From: Phallusia mammillata
Lineage: Eukaryota; Chordata; Ascidiacea; Phlebobranchia; Ascidiidae
Length of the DNA: 64,000 nucleotides
Reading direction: 5' to 3'
Assembly: GCA_003260075.1 (NCBI GenBank)
Contig: QLIY01000490.1
Coordinates: forward strand, 1 to 64,000
Of the stretch, positions 36,762 through 60,500 are shown one piece after another (the first letter of the stretch is position 1; each line of letters starts with the position of its first letter). The position numbers and the translations under genes were made by a program. The notes beneath the pieces were generated by a model. That model was not told the origin of the DNA. It saw only the letters and a list, made by a program, of their open reading frames with translations, and searched no databases.

Positions 36762-37756
36762 AATGAATGTGATTGACGTTTTATGATAACCACTTGATGC
36801 CTCCATTTTATAGCAGCGGGATATAATTTTTACAACGGTCAGGTTTAGATATCGCACACTTCACAGTCAGTATTTATGTGTCTAAATGTTATGTGTGATC
36901 GCAATTTTTTGTGTGTTTATCAATTTTGTACGAAAATAAAGTATTTTTGACAGCATGATGTGGTATGAGACAGAATGCTTGATTGAAGAGTAACGAGTTG
37001 GTTGTTCAACCGCATTTGAAGTTGCCCTGGAGCGATGGTTTTGATGGTGGGCCCACAAGAAAAATGTAGAAATAAGGCACAGTTTTTCCGTACTGTTTGG
37101 AGCTAAGCTTCTTCGTGAATAATAGTGTCACCTTTTTAGGTACATCATAACGAAACGAATTTTACTTTTTTTACAAAACATACACATTTATTTATGAATT
37201 AAATCTAGACGCGGGATAAATTGCCATGGTAAGGTAAAATACAGCACACAAATAGGTCATATATAGCACCACCGTAGGGCCAAATCGTAACTCTTGCAAA
37301 AACGTATGTTGTTCCAGGTGTCATAGCAAATACTCCTTGACCACAGTTTAACAGAAAACATTTGCCAGTTATCCGAAGTCAAAATAGCGCCCATTAGACC
37401 GTTTGTACATTTTGGCACTGCGCTGGCTCTCCAAACGTTAAGGGGCGTCATGGAGTGTCCTTGTCAAGAACTATGGCCTGATCGCACTCGGAGCTGAAAG
37501 CTGCGACTGAGCTTACTCCGGTGTTCAATTGGTCGTTGTCGATGAAAAACGTCGTGGTTACTGTTATTTAGGACGTTTACGCCTCTCCGAAACACGAGTG
37601 TTTTGTATGTTGTTATGAGTACAAGACTAGTTGGTTGTTATCGTATGAAAGTCAATTTGAAGTTTAAACAACGCAAGTAATATGATTCATTTGTTGTTCT
37701 TTCTCAGATGTAACCTTTTATCACGGGTGACACTTTGACTTGAGTTTTGTGCAGAA
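36762..37756. other. 3' UTR of coiled-coil gene and spacer to LRR gene
   Basis: AATAAA at 36935-36940, about 175 bp after the stop codon, is a likely poly(A) signal. The rest is non-coding and probably holds the LRR gene promoter. Confidence 0.5.
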
Positions 37757-40700
37757 ATGTTTACTGCAAAAATAGTGTCTGTAATTGTTCTTTCTGTTAT
37801 CACCGTCCACTGCACCATTGCGTGTCCAAATGGTTGTGAATGTACTGAGGAAGGTACTAGCCTAAAATGCAGAATTCCGTGGGCAAGACATATACCGGTA
37901 AAATACTTTCCAGCGAAAACAAAGAAGCTTGATCTTTCAGGTAAGAAACAAAGAATAAAATTGTAGAATTCGCTCTGTGCAAGCTTGTTTTGTTGTCGAG
38001 GTAGCCTACTTGATTTAACATCTCCATGTAACACAGATAACAACATCCTCAACATACAGCCAGAGTCGTTATTAGGTCTTCCCAACTTGGAGGAGTTAAT
38101 TTTGAACGGGAACAAAATATATTTTCTTGAAAATGAGTCGTTCAAGGTTAGTAGCCTATACAAAATTTAAAATAAAGTCTTTATATAACCGCCGAGATTA
38201 CAACAGAATCTTCAAATCACATTTAAGGATGTTATGGTTTAAACCAGGGTTCGGCAACCTTTTTTGCACTGCGGACCGGTTTTGAAAGTAACCCCCCCCC
38301 CGTGGGCCTTATTACCTTCCGGGCCTATATACCTTCAGGTACCTTATATCGCGGACCGGTGTTTAAAAAACTACAGATATTTAGCAATGAAAACGCCTAA
38401 ATTACTTTATCCTCCCCGGGATACATAGGCAAAATCTTTCATGGCATTTAACCTGAAAAAATTATACGGCCCGGTAACGAACTCCTCGCGGACCGGTACC
38501 GGGCCACGGACGGGCGGTTGCCGACCACTGGTTTAAACAACCTGCAATACAGGGCAGTCAAAACCTTCGAAAAGTTTCCCTGGAAGACAACAATATTCAT
38601 TTCATTGAAGAGGGCGTATTTGAAGATGTAGAACAGCTAGAAGAACTTGAACTGACTAAGAACGAGATTTCAAAGTTTCCGAATCTTTCCATGAATAAAA
38701 AACTCAAGACACTATGCTTGGCTTCAAATCAATTGAGCACTATTGAAAGTGGAGGTCTAAGTGGTAAGTGGAGACAACAATGGTTTAATATTGTATTAAA
38801 GATACTGGTTAAGTATTACGCATTCTGGTCAGCGTTTTGTTGATGTTATACAAATCATGTACCTTGAAGGGTGGAAAATTTAACACAAAAATATAGCGTG
38901 AACTTTTGACAGTCAAGACTTAAAATGTTTTGATAGTTTGGAACTTTGTTTTTCCAGAAAATGTTCTACTTGCAAAGCTTAATTTAAAGCGTAACAAGAT
39001 ACGTGAATTGGATCGAGACGTTTTCCCGGTCAATGTGAGTTCGTACACAAACCTTAACCTAGTTGGAAATTCATTTAAGTTTACTCCTTCAGTGATCAAG
39101 GAAATGGTAAATCTGGAAAGCCTTAGTCTGTGTTTCAACCCAATAAAGGTAAGATCGTATGCGTAAAACCTTGACTACATACAAACCTGTACAAATTTCA
39201 ACCCGAGTCATTTCTAAAGGTGTTTGCTGCTGAAGATTTTGCTAATTTGGTGAATTTAAAGAACCTGTCCATGACTGACGTCGGTCTTGAAGAGTTTCCA
39301 GCAAATGTTTTCACTTTAGAGAAGCTTGAACGCTGGTGGATCGGTCACAACAAAGTTACTGGAGCAAGTTTGGCAAACATGCGATATCCGAATTTAGTCG
39401 AACTCGACTTAAATAATAATGACATTGGAAGTCTACCCAGAGGTGTCGTATAACGTTACATTCATTTTATATCCAACACTTTGGGCCATTGATATAGATT
39501 CTATGGCATTGCTGTAAAAATACAGTCAAACCATTGGAGCATTTTTTTTTCAACAATACGCATGTATTCTAATATGTTGTACATGTTACCGTGAATAGTT
39601 GTAATTATACTAGATGACAGTGTTTTTCGCTGTGTTTGTTGCAGGAAATGTTGTGTTAAAAATAGTTTTAAAATAAATCTGTTTATCACAGAGTCTTTTA
39701 ATGGAATACCAAACCTGATTAAGTTAGTTTTAAGTCACTCCAAGATAGAGCGAAACGAGGAAGGAGCTTTTTCGCCACTGACCAAACTGAAAAGCCTTAA
39801 TCTGTGCGACAACATGTAAGTATACTGCCCTGACCTTGTTTCAGTGCACAATTTTTCACTACAAAAATCTGTTTTCTAGGCTCGAGTACATGCCTGGCCT
39901 CACACAAAATGCAGCTTTGGAAAAGCTTTATCTTGACAGAAACTTAATTGGTGGAGATTTGGATTTGGTTATTCCCAGGTAAAACACAAATATATGTGCT
40001 TAATTGTTTGTGAATTCTTGACAAATATTTCCATACCACAGTACATTGACAAACCTGAAAGAGCTGCGACTTTCAGACAATGAACTGCGCACATTCAAAC
40101 CAAAACAACCCATGCTATCAGTGGAATTGTTAGATTTGTCCCACAATCTAATCACGGAGCTTTCTGAAGATCTGAAAACAAACATGAACGGTCTTAAAAT
40201 ATTAAACATATCAAACAATGCCTTCGTTGACCTTGAAAGTGAAGACTTTTCAGGTATTGATGGTCAACGTTGAATTGCATTGTTTATTAAAAAATATCTT
40301 TTTGTAATGTATTAAGCTTCATTTCCGTTGCTGGAGACCCTAAATTTGCGTGGAAACAACTTAACTTCAATTCCACAGTTTTCCAACTCCACCAAAATAA
40401 GAGAATTGCATCTCTGCCACAATCTGCTGCGAAACATTTCTGCTGATGCGTTGGCAGGGTAATTACCTTTACCATAGAAATCGTATTTTTAATTTACAAT
40501 ATTTACGTTTAAAAAATATTTTTCAGTTTGCCAAGCCTTGAGGTCCTAACAGCAAACGGAAATCAAATAAAGGAAGTTCAAGCGGATGCCTTCCAACAAA
40601 ACATCCACTTAAAACGCATATTACTAAACAAAAACAAGATAAGAATAATTTCAACAGATGCTTTCGCAAACCTGCCAGAACTCAAGGAATTGTGGTTGTT

Positions 40701-42895
40701 GTTCAATAGTTTAAATGTAAGCAATATTATTAAAATATCATAGTAAACCGCTTACATGAACCAAAATAAATAGGCATGTCTATTAGCCACCTGGCTACAC
40801 CAATGACAGGGAACTTTATGGGTTTTTCTTGTCACAGACCCCTCCAAACATAAAAGAAAACCACGAATTGGAAGTAATCGGACTTTGCAACAACCCGATT
40901 GGTAATTTACCAAAACATGCCTTTGCCGGACCAAAAGGACTTGAAGTGGTTTTGCTGCGCAGTTTGGGTATAACCGAATTACCAGCTGACGTATTTGGTT
41001 CGACGCATCGATTAAGAGTACTTAACCTTGCTTTGGAAAATTCCCTAACAAGCATCCCTGCAGTTGTAAGCAAAGCGAATAATTCATTTGGTTCAATTAT
41101 TGTTTTAACCGTGGTACTGACATACTAGATTCGAAACATGCCTCAACTGCGTGTCTTGAAACTAAACGGAAACCCGATATGCAACGCTTTTTCCACGGAC
41201 TTTAATGGATTGAACAATCTGCGTGAAATTCGACTCAACGACATGAAGCTGGAAAAGTTTGATGTCACTGCATTGTTTCCTCGGCTTCCTGCGCTTCGGT
41301 ACAAAGCTATTGGTTACTTAGTGACAATGTTGAGCAATTAAACATACCAAGAAACATTTATTCCTTATTTGATGTTGTTCCAGCACTCTGTATCTTGCTG
41401 GAAACCCTTGGCTGTGTAACTGCGAAATGCAGTGGTACAGTTTAGGCATAGATGGCGCCAGAGCGCGTATCGAAACTAAAGACCGCGAGGCAATTGTTTG
41501 TGCAAATCCAAAACGGTTGGAGGGAAAGCGGTTCGACTTTCTGCGACTTGGGGATTTTCGGTAGATCAAGTATTTTATTCTTTTTTGTGACAACTTATGC
41601 GTACTATAACACTTCTATTCACTTGAATTGTGAACATAATGTATTCAACTATATTTAGACACTGTTTATCAGCAAAAGTAAGCGAAGTGGAATCGACCAG
41701 TGCGATCATATCCCTGCCCGTTATTGCTTCCTACGCTGTAGATTACAAAGAAACTTTCCATTCTATCAGTTACGTTCCCAGCAGCGGCGGTTCAGTGAAA
41801 GTCTTACAAATTGGAAAACATGCACAGTATGTTTTTGTCCAAATGTTGTTGCAATAGCAATGTGTGTGTTCCTGTTTGTTGAGCAAATTATAGTATTTTT
41901 TTGTGTTTAGTGAAGCACATCTACACGGCCTTTCACCAGACACTGAATATTTTGTTTGCACTTCCATCATGACTGTAGAAATCGGTCACAACAACAGCGA
42001 GGTGCATTCGGGGCGGGAAAGTTGTTTCAAGGTATACGATAATGTCAGCTTCTTTATTACGCTGATCTTAGTGTGAAATTAACCTTTTTCGTTTGAATGT
42101 TGTTGAATAATCTCAAATTTTAGTTTGAAACAATTACACAAACAAAAACACCAGAAGAAAAAAGTAAAGGCGATGTTGGTTTGTTTGGTGCAACTATTCA
42201 TCAAGATCTTCTTATACTTTACATCGTTCTTGGGACGGCAGTCGGCTTTGTGATGTTTAGCACTCTCGTCGCTTTGGTCGTCTGGTGTCGCCGGTAAGCT
42301 ATATGACTAAAACCATACATTTCGAATGTTTAAAGCAATTCTGTACCTCGTCCGCGTCGAATATTTTGTGAAATAGTAAAATAAATGCTGATCTAAGAAG
42401 ACGCTTAGCTAATGTTTTTTGACGAAACAAATTTTTATTGAGTTGCTAGCCAATTTTTAGAACTCTCTGTAGTGCTGACTCTTTTCACGATAAAGATGAC
42501 TGTATAAATTTTCCTTGCAAACTGCTCACAATGACTGCACATAAGAGTGATTTTTACGTTTTACTGTTTACCCGGAACTTTTTTACCCAAGCCGATAAAA
42601 AGCCATTCATTTTTCAACCATTACAACATACAGTTCGAGAACGGAGCTACGCGAGCATTTTGCAAATCTCAGCGAAATAAGTGATGGACCACATGAGCGG
42701 TCAAACGGAGAATTTGGAGCCCAATCAACACCTAAAAAGCCAGATAACGTCGACTTTGACTCTAGTCTTGTTGGGGCTTCAAGCGATGCGAATGGAAGAC
42801 CAATGATGATGCAGCGACGGTCCAACGCTGGTCACGTGAATGAAGCTTGTGATGTCATGACTGAAGTACCAAAAACTGCCCGTACAAAATTATAA
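37757..42895 (+). CDS. LRR transmembrane protein with possible FN3 domain
   Basis: Exons: 37757-37940, 38037-38146, 38553-38763, 38958-39148, 39220-39442, 39692-39815, 39880-39978, 40042-40253, 40317-40458, 40527-40716, 40838-41065, 41129-41298, 41384-41560, 41659-41826, 41911-42031, 42124-42293, 42634-42895; 2982 nt, 993 residues. A signal peptide (VSVIVLSVITVHC) is followed by a Cys-rich N-cap (CPNGCECTEEGTSLKC) and about 25 leucine-rich repeats such as LEELILNGNKI. The LRR C-cap is NPWLCNCEMQWY. Next come an FN3-like module (LSPDTEYFVC), a transmembrane helix (ILYIVLGTAVGFVMF) and a tail of about 90 residues with no TIR domain. It is probably a type I surface receptor or adhesion protein. 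Overall plan resembles TRIL or LRIG/FLRT-type proteins; orthology not established. Confidence 0.88.
38245..38530. mobile_element. hAT-type MITE with palindromic 8-bp target duplication
   Basis: Ends CAGGGTTCGGCAACC and GGTTGCCGACCACTG are inverted repeats. GTTTAAAC flanks both sides (38237-38244 and 38531-38538). The interior has repeated GCGGACCGGT. C10 at 38292-38301 indicates a gap inside. It lies in intron 2 of the LRR gene. Confidence 0.88.
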
Positions 42896-43740
42896 GAATC
42901 TCGGTTTTTGTTTCATGCGAAATATTTCTCATTTCTAAAGTTTGACCGTTTACAAACGTCATGTGATTGCCAGCACAGTTAGGCTACAGCTGCAACATGT
43001 CACTGCCGAAGCAAATGTGTGTAGTTTTAAAGTGTAGATGTACTCTGCACTGTATATATATATGTATGAACTGTATGATACTTTTTACATTATGTTGTAA
43101 TATGTGTAGCGCCGTTTAGACTGCTGTATCATACACTATTCGGCTTTTTGTTTTCATTTTCTGCCTTTCTTGTAGTTTATATTAAAGTGTAAACTAAAAA
43201 CAACTGCCGTCGAAGGCTGTCTTTGTTCGTAAAAGCATGTGATTTAGCAAATTAACTTTATTGCCAACTGTACAAAACACACAACAACGATCAACTAACA
43301 GCACACGTTATACCTACACGATAATTCGCATCTTAGTACGTTGGTGAGGACAGCAGAGGCAACACAAAAATCGTAAATAAATAGGAAGTCACTGAGTCGG
43401 GCGTCGGCGGTTTCAAAGTGTTAGAAATTTTTTTCTCCGACACAAAAACAAATACGACATCGGTTGTGAACGACGCGGTATAACACGGGTTTGGCAGGAA
43501 GGCGCAAAAACAACTAAATGATATCTTGGAATTCAGCAGCAAACGATTCGGCAGTTTGGCGCAACAGGTGAAATAGGGCAAGACAATAATACGACAAAAA
43601 AAACCATAATCATTTGATAAGAATTGTCAGTTTGTCAAATCATCATCCCAGTCACGGCTCTCGATGGATCGAAAACCCTCCTTGTTAAGTCGTTTGGCGG
43701 CAAACGGATTCATTGATTTAGGCCACGAGCTCGCGCCATA
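42896..43740. other. Convergent 3' UTRs of LRR gene and Pax3/7
   Basis: ATTAAA at 43181-43186 (+) is a candidate LRR poly(A) signal. TTTATT at 43257-43262 is AATAAA on the - strand and suits Pax3/7. The two genes are tail to tail, with 845 bp between stop codons. Confidence 0.5.
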
Positions 43741-53976
<10,236 letters not shown>

Positions 53977-56900
53977 GTTGATGTTTTTTACGCCAATTAA
54001 CAGTGTAAAGATAGTGGTCAAATTTTAGGATATGTAAGCCGCGACAGGTGGTGTATTAATTCTCATTGACGCTTTTTGTGAAGTGAATAGTTGCGGGATC
54101 CATCTTGAAATCACGCTCAGTTAACACACACATAAATCTGGGAGAATTACGCGAATATGGTGTGAAAAATTTAGAACATAAGGTTTTGTGTGACCATATC
54201 TTACATTAAAGGCTATTGAATTTCCCACGCATGATACCCGATGCACCAGAGTGTGAAAAGCCAAGGTCAGGGTTGTTTCCATACAATTTCTCACTGCCCA
54301 TACAAACTGCGCACCCGCCCTGTCTGGAGGTAATGCTTTGTGTCCTATCGCTTTATGACAAAGCAGCCGGCAATTACATACACGCGGCGGTCGCATCGTT
54401 GGTTGACGGCAATAAAACATATTTAATCGATGTTTAATGACCTTAGCCTGGTCATTCCAAGATTCGCACTGCCGTAAGAGACAATGCCCGGCAGTTATGT
54501 GGCTGGCCCCTCTCGTGGGAAAGACATTAAGGGCTATGCCGGTCCACAACCCAAAGCGGTATTTGCTAGACAAGGTCTGGAACCGTATCGTCTAGAACCC
54601 TTGGAGCAAGTTTCACTTCCTTTCAGCTTTTAGGTTTGAATAATATGAGCTATAACTCTTAATATTTAATATTTTTGCCGTACAAACTGGAGTTAATTCG
54701 TTAATTCGGACAGCACTGAGCCAAAAGAGTAAAGAAACACGTATTTGATATCAAACACATTTCCTTTGCAAAGATTAAGATGGAATAAACATTATTTGAC
54801 AAATATTTAGATAACATTAGTTTTCCGTAGTAATTTCAGGCTTGGTGTGTTTTAGCCCCTAATTTAAAACGGCGTTAGCCATGTTGCGTTCGAAACCGAT
54901 GTTCCAAAGTGATAAAATCAGCGAATCCACATCAACGTGACTACAGAATCGGTGCGATAAAATTTACGAGGTAAATACTCGTTGCCGTGCAAATTTCACA
55001 AAACCTCAGACACCAAATGTAATTTTATTTCAAACCTAAATGCAATTTTATTTTAACCCTAAGTGTAATTTTATTTTCAATAATATTTTGTTGCTTAAAA
55101 TGCATTCTAAAGAGTTATAAATATAATATATTTATTTTTTTGCCAAAAACTGCATTCGCAGAAGTTAAAAATAAAATATGTTTTGCTGATAACAAAGCGG
55201 TGCGATTAGAAGTTTTTAATCCCAGGTAATCCTTTCCCGCCGATACGACGAATAAAACAAGATAGGAAGCATACACAGTACCTGCAGAGACCGCAAATGG
55301 ATTACTTCACATCAATAATGTATTGCTTCCATATCAACCATTTTAAACGGAGAAAACACATAAAACTGATCAATTTAGGCACAGACAGATCATTGAACTT
55401 AATGTAATTTACACTTAAAATTTACAACAATAACAAAAATAGATTTTACCTTCAAGGGGAAACGTTGGTCTGAAGTTAGCACCTGGATGCATCATTTTTC
55501 AAAATACCAATAACTTTTCAATTTCTAAATGCAACTTTTCCAGAAAAATAACAGGTGTAAATAAAGTGTAACTCAGAAAGCTTTGTTTTTAACAACTGCA
55601 AATATTTATCTGAAAAAGCATCATGAATTTGTAAGTTGTTGTCAAACAAATGTCATATTTAAAACAAATATGACGTTAAAACAAATTTAAAAATGACATT
55701 TTATTAAAAAGCTTCATGCACAAAGAACTATGAAACAATCAACACAAAGTAGTAGAGGTTAATTTATTTAAACAGTCAAAACCTCGAATAACAGGATTTT
55801 GACACTTATTGTGTAAATGTTTGGTAAAAAATAAAACAATAAAAGTAAACGTTAATGCCAGAATTGATTCAATATTGAGTAAAATCGGTGACATCTATGT
55901 GTTTCTTCACTTAAGTTAAAGTTAAATGTAAGTGCGACCAGTCGATATATTCCTGTCAGTCGCTGACGCAGGTCGTAAACCCGTCGCGTGTAAAATGGCG
56001 GACATGCCCAAAATCAGCATGCGGTTAATGTGGTCAACACGAAACGGAAAACGCTAACTTGCCTGAGCAATAAACTTTAAGTTGCAGAAGGCAAATACGA
56101 ACAACGCAATTTTATATCTCACAATACACGCAAGGGGAATAACAAACAAATCGGATTTTTTATGATTTTCTCAAGTGCTGTTAACTATTGTTTCAGGAGT
56201 ATAACTCGCAGGCGAAGAAATAAATACTTGACCAATGTTGTTGACACTGAAAAGGCTTAAAGGCTGCTACAAACACCTCCATTACCTACCCTCAAAATGG
56301 GCTAAGCACCGAGAAATTGCGGCCTGCCCAGCCAAACCGTTTATCGGTCACGGCCGCTTAGCGATAACACCGTCAATATCAAGTTACCACATAAACTTTA
56401 TAAGTAGAAAAAAAAACACGAAAAAGTGTAAAAAAAACTTTCTGTACTAAAGACTAGCCAGGGCACGTTAGGGGCTGTGTTGTGGATTGTATCATCAGGT
56501 AAGCAAACAGTGCAGCCTATTCGCCAGGTTGCAAACGGTGAGCATTTAGCATATCGAAGTACAGCTTAGATATTTGTTCTCAAGACTTCACGATGTTCTC
56601 AGGCGGAATATCAACGTTTGCAAATATAGCCTACTAACTACGAACAACTCGTATCGATTTCGTAAAGTAGAAATGCCATAAGAAACTTCAAAAACACTGC
56701 AGGCTCAGTTAAAAGATTAGCTGCGTAGAATTACTAACTGACCGTCGGCTATTCCAACGCAATATGTTTCTGTCCTGAACTCAGTGTTGTTCAAACTGAA
56801 TAACTTTCTAAGCTAGGAGAATGTCCTTAGCGCTGTGGCGACAAACATAAGACTGCGCTGACCTTTCGTGCAAAGACAAGCAACTACTACGGACAGTGAT

Positions 56901-57446
56901 TTCGCATTAACTGCGATGTTTAGATGAATATCTAGCGGAGTGACCAACCCCAGGAAAAAAGGCCTCGCCCTCGCCGAAGCCTCGCTGCATGAACAGGGCG
57001 AAAACGAGCCGGGTGCCGCGCGGTTACGGCAGATATTTTTTCCTCGTCGCGCCTCTCTCTCGCCTTTGCTACTGATTATTTCAGTGCGGGTTTAATTGTC
57101 GGCTCAATAGTTTCGTCTGGATAACAGTTCGCTCTGGATTGCAGACTTCTTTTACCAACAACAGTGCCCCATTTTTTTCTGTTTTTGCAAATGTAGCACA
57201 CATTAACTTCGAAACTTTTTTGTTTTTAAATCATCTTGTAACAGAGTGAGGCTATATCACTTATTTGTACGCATTCACTTCAACACATGGTAATTTTAGG
57301 CCCAAACCCCAAAAGCACGTTTTTCGAAGTTTGCATCTTACCCATATATTTAAATTTGCTACATAAGTTTAAGGTGTAATGATTTACAAGTAAAGTGCCA
57401 AAATAATCAAATAATAAACATAACGTTAATGTGAAAAAATACTCAC
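53977..57446. other. Upstream flank of Pax3/7, no supported gene
   Basis: Probable promoter, 5' UTR and cis-regulatory sequence of Pax3/7. Strongly AT-rich from about 54,600. An open frame of 150 codons on the - strand at 54,121-54,573 has no recognisable domain. Confidence 0.4.
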
Positions 57447-57589
57447 ATAGGCTCAAATAGGTTATCCGTTATTCTCAGGGCATCTCGACATGCAAGGGCG
57501 GCTTTACGGTCATACCTGTCCCGCCTTAGTAATTCTAAACCCGCGTCAATACCAACCGATGACCAAGTCACAAAATGGAGGCCCCTGTA
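57447..57589 (-). other. Exon-like open segment on - strand
   Basis: Flanked by an acceptor (TCGGACAG/) and a donor (/GTGAGT); one of three frames is open for its 143 nt. It reads TWSSVGIDAGLELLRRDRYD and then KAALACRDALRITDNLFEP. It lies upstream of Pax3/7 but its phase does not fit the Pax3/7 exons. No partner exon was confirmed, although a strong minus-strand donor (AAAG/GTAAGCG) at about 58,284 could end an earlier exon. Confidence 0.3.
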
Positions 57590-60500
57590 CTGTCCGAAAA
57601 ATTATGTAATTACCGATTATCACGGCACTTTACGGGCGTCGAATAATGAATTGGCATTTTGGGACTATGTGTGACCGTAATTGATTAGGAATTAGAAAGT
57701 TTTTGATCACGTGCGAATTTTGTAACACTCCTTTTGACCGGAATCGAAAAATCGATTCGGAAAACGTATAGGTAACGGGTTCGTATCGTGGGAACGATGT
57801 GGTATTGTTGGGTAACCAATAACCACACGATACATAAACGGTAACGATAATATGTTTTCTTTACATCAACGCTACATTGATTACAAGAGTGTTAAAAAAT
57901 ATACATATATTTATATTTGTTTTTTTTATCTAAAAATCACTTGTGGCGAATATAATATTGAAAAATCTATGTTTCAAATCATAACATCAACTTTAAATAA
58001 AAGTTTTGCAACATAATTTTTGGATAAATCCTTGACAAGAGCAACATGGCAATAAAACAACAACCTCGCGGCAGCTGACAAATTACAATTCATTTGCCGC
58101 TGTGATAATAATACGAAGAAGAGCCTAAACCACAACTAGAGTGGTTCTGTGTATGAAGTTTACACAAGCACCACCACAAAACCGTTACTGCATACCACTA
58201 TGGGACAACCAACGAAGAAATACGGTTGAAACCGATTTGTCATGCGATATGGCTCAAGACATTCACCTTGATAAAACGCTTACCTTTGCCCACTGGATCT
58301 TAAGACACTGCCAGTAGATGCAGCCGGTATTCCGAGCTTATCAAAACGATTTTGTCCTGGTTAGGTGAAAAGGTGTAGCGATGTATATCGGGGTGCTTAA
58401 TTTTGTATAAAAGTTCAATAGAATGTTTTATCAAATAGAGATTTTCTCTTGCTAAACGGCATGACGATGCGCGTGTTATGTTTTTTCGGATCACTAATAT
58501 TCAATAAATGCCCGAGAAACTCGAAAATAATTGCCTCGGTCGGTTTTTTAAGTAACGCGCTATCAGGAAGTGCTGTACTTTCGCTTTCAGAACAAATAAC
58601 CGATTTTAGCAAATCAGCAAGTGAGAAGGTACCTTTGCCGGCCGCTGTGAGTAAACGCGAGTTTCTCAAGTTTTTAGTATTTTGTTTGTTTTCTGAGCCT
58701 TTAATTCAGCCGAGAGTAGAAAGTTTGACAAATACGGACTCGGCAAAGGGCAAGCGTAGAGGCAATAGAGAAAATAGTTTCTAATGGTCGCTTCTCAATA
58801 AAGTTTGTTGTAACAGGAGGTGGATCACTTTTTTATCATCGATAATTGACAGAAAAAGCTCTAAAGTTTGTGAATTTGATCATCAACTATGTTGTCGCGT
58901 TGCATTAAACCCACGCACGGATAAAGGATGTAAACAACCACGTACTTTTAATGAAACAAAAATAGCGCAATTTGGTGTTACGACGGCGAAATTTTTTTTT
59001 ACTATTATGCTTTCTGTAAATTGCATCATACATCGGCCAATTTTCTATGTAATTAGGAGCAGATAAGCGAAAGTAATGTATAGTTCAGGCTGTGCGTGTA
59101 GATTTTATCCAATGATCAGTTAAAGGATTAGGCGACCCTCGGTGCAAAAGGAAGACCCGGCGCTCCTAAAATTGGCTTTGCAGTTTGGCGGGTGACTATT
59201 TTGCTCTGGAACTTTGCTGGCATTTGAGTTTGTGGTTTGTGGTAAATCGACGAAGGCCATTAGGAGTTAATACCGACTCTTAGTTTGTTTTCCACTTGGT
59301 TAGCCAAGCACGTAGCTAGCTCGTGTTCTTGCTGACCCCTGACCCCATGCGCCGCTTTCTGTGGGGCTGACAAGTCTCCAAGGCGCCTTGTAGCAGCGGG
59401 ATCCAAAAATAACTTTTCGACTGAAGCAACGCCAAAACGAGTCTAACAAAGTGTGACACTAAACGAAAATAATCGCAAAATGGCCGTGACCGTAAGTTCG
59501 AGGCTTAGGAAAAATGCAACAGATTCCAGCGGCGTTTGCACTTTCAAATGTTGTTCGGGACGTTGAATTCGCTCCATTTACAAGTGACAATGCACTTGTG
59601 GCAAGTCAGAATGGCGCTCTGCAATGTAACACAAACTGAAACGAACCCTCGCTGCATGAGGTGGTCGTGGGAACGAAGATAATTTTGATCTTCCATAACG
59701 TTGCAGGATGACACGACCCCTGGTATGCAGTAATACGTCTCGTCTCGAATCAACGTCAAATTGCTATTACTGGGGATTGGTAGAAGGTTGGCCGGACGTA
59801 TTACCTTTAACGAAGCGTGTTGCCTTCTTGTCGGCCAATACCGAGGAATTGACAATAGCACTTATGGTCCAATGCGTCGTGCTGCGAAATCATAACCTTT
59901 TCATTATGCACCGCGACCGAGTAAATACAAATAACAATGCAGCGACGCCAGACGCATTTGTGCGACGTCTTCGCGGTCGCGAATGCGCGCATTGTCCTCG
60001 CCACCTTGTTAAGTAACCTAAAATTGTCGGCTCCAGGAAACGAATTCTGGATTTTTCTAAGGCGTCGTTGACATCGCCTGACGCGTGCTTCCGAGCCATT
60101 GAACGCTAACGCGCGCCATCGATTGTTTTTGCTCAACCGCAATCGCTTAAACGTGACTAACGACTGCCGATGGACGATGTTTATTCGACAACCGGGCCGA
60201 TAAAGCTTAACCGAGCGTGTAAGCGCACACGAGCGACCCGGCCGGCGATTGCAATAAAGCAAAAGACAAATCTGTTTCCGTCCCGTCGCCTTGTGCTTTT
60301 CTGGGACGTTCGCTGCCCCGCGTGTCCAACGACGCGTTTCGCGTGTGCCCCATCAACTTGCCCTGACCCTGCTGACCGAACAACGAACCCAGTCTTATAA
60401 CGCGCTTTGCGACGGGATCGCTGAAGCCACTTGTTCGGCAATGGTTTGACGCGGGTCGCGCTGGTTGATGACCCAAACTCGATAATTGGACTTCGATGGC

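Noticed and set aside
54121-54573. 150-codon minus-strand frame upstream of Pax3/7
   Set aside because: Composition unlike a folded protein, no domain, and no splice signals tying it to other exons.
58300-58784. Open frames on both strands near 58.3-58.8 kb
   Set aside because: Each strand gives an open frame but none continues through the nearby minus-strand donor without a stop, so a coding exon could not be supported.
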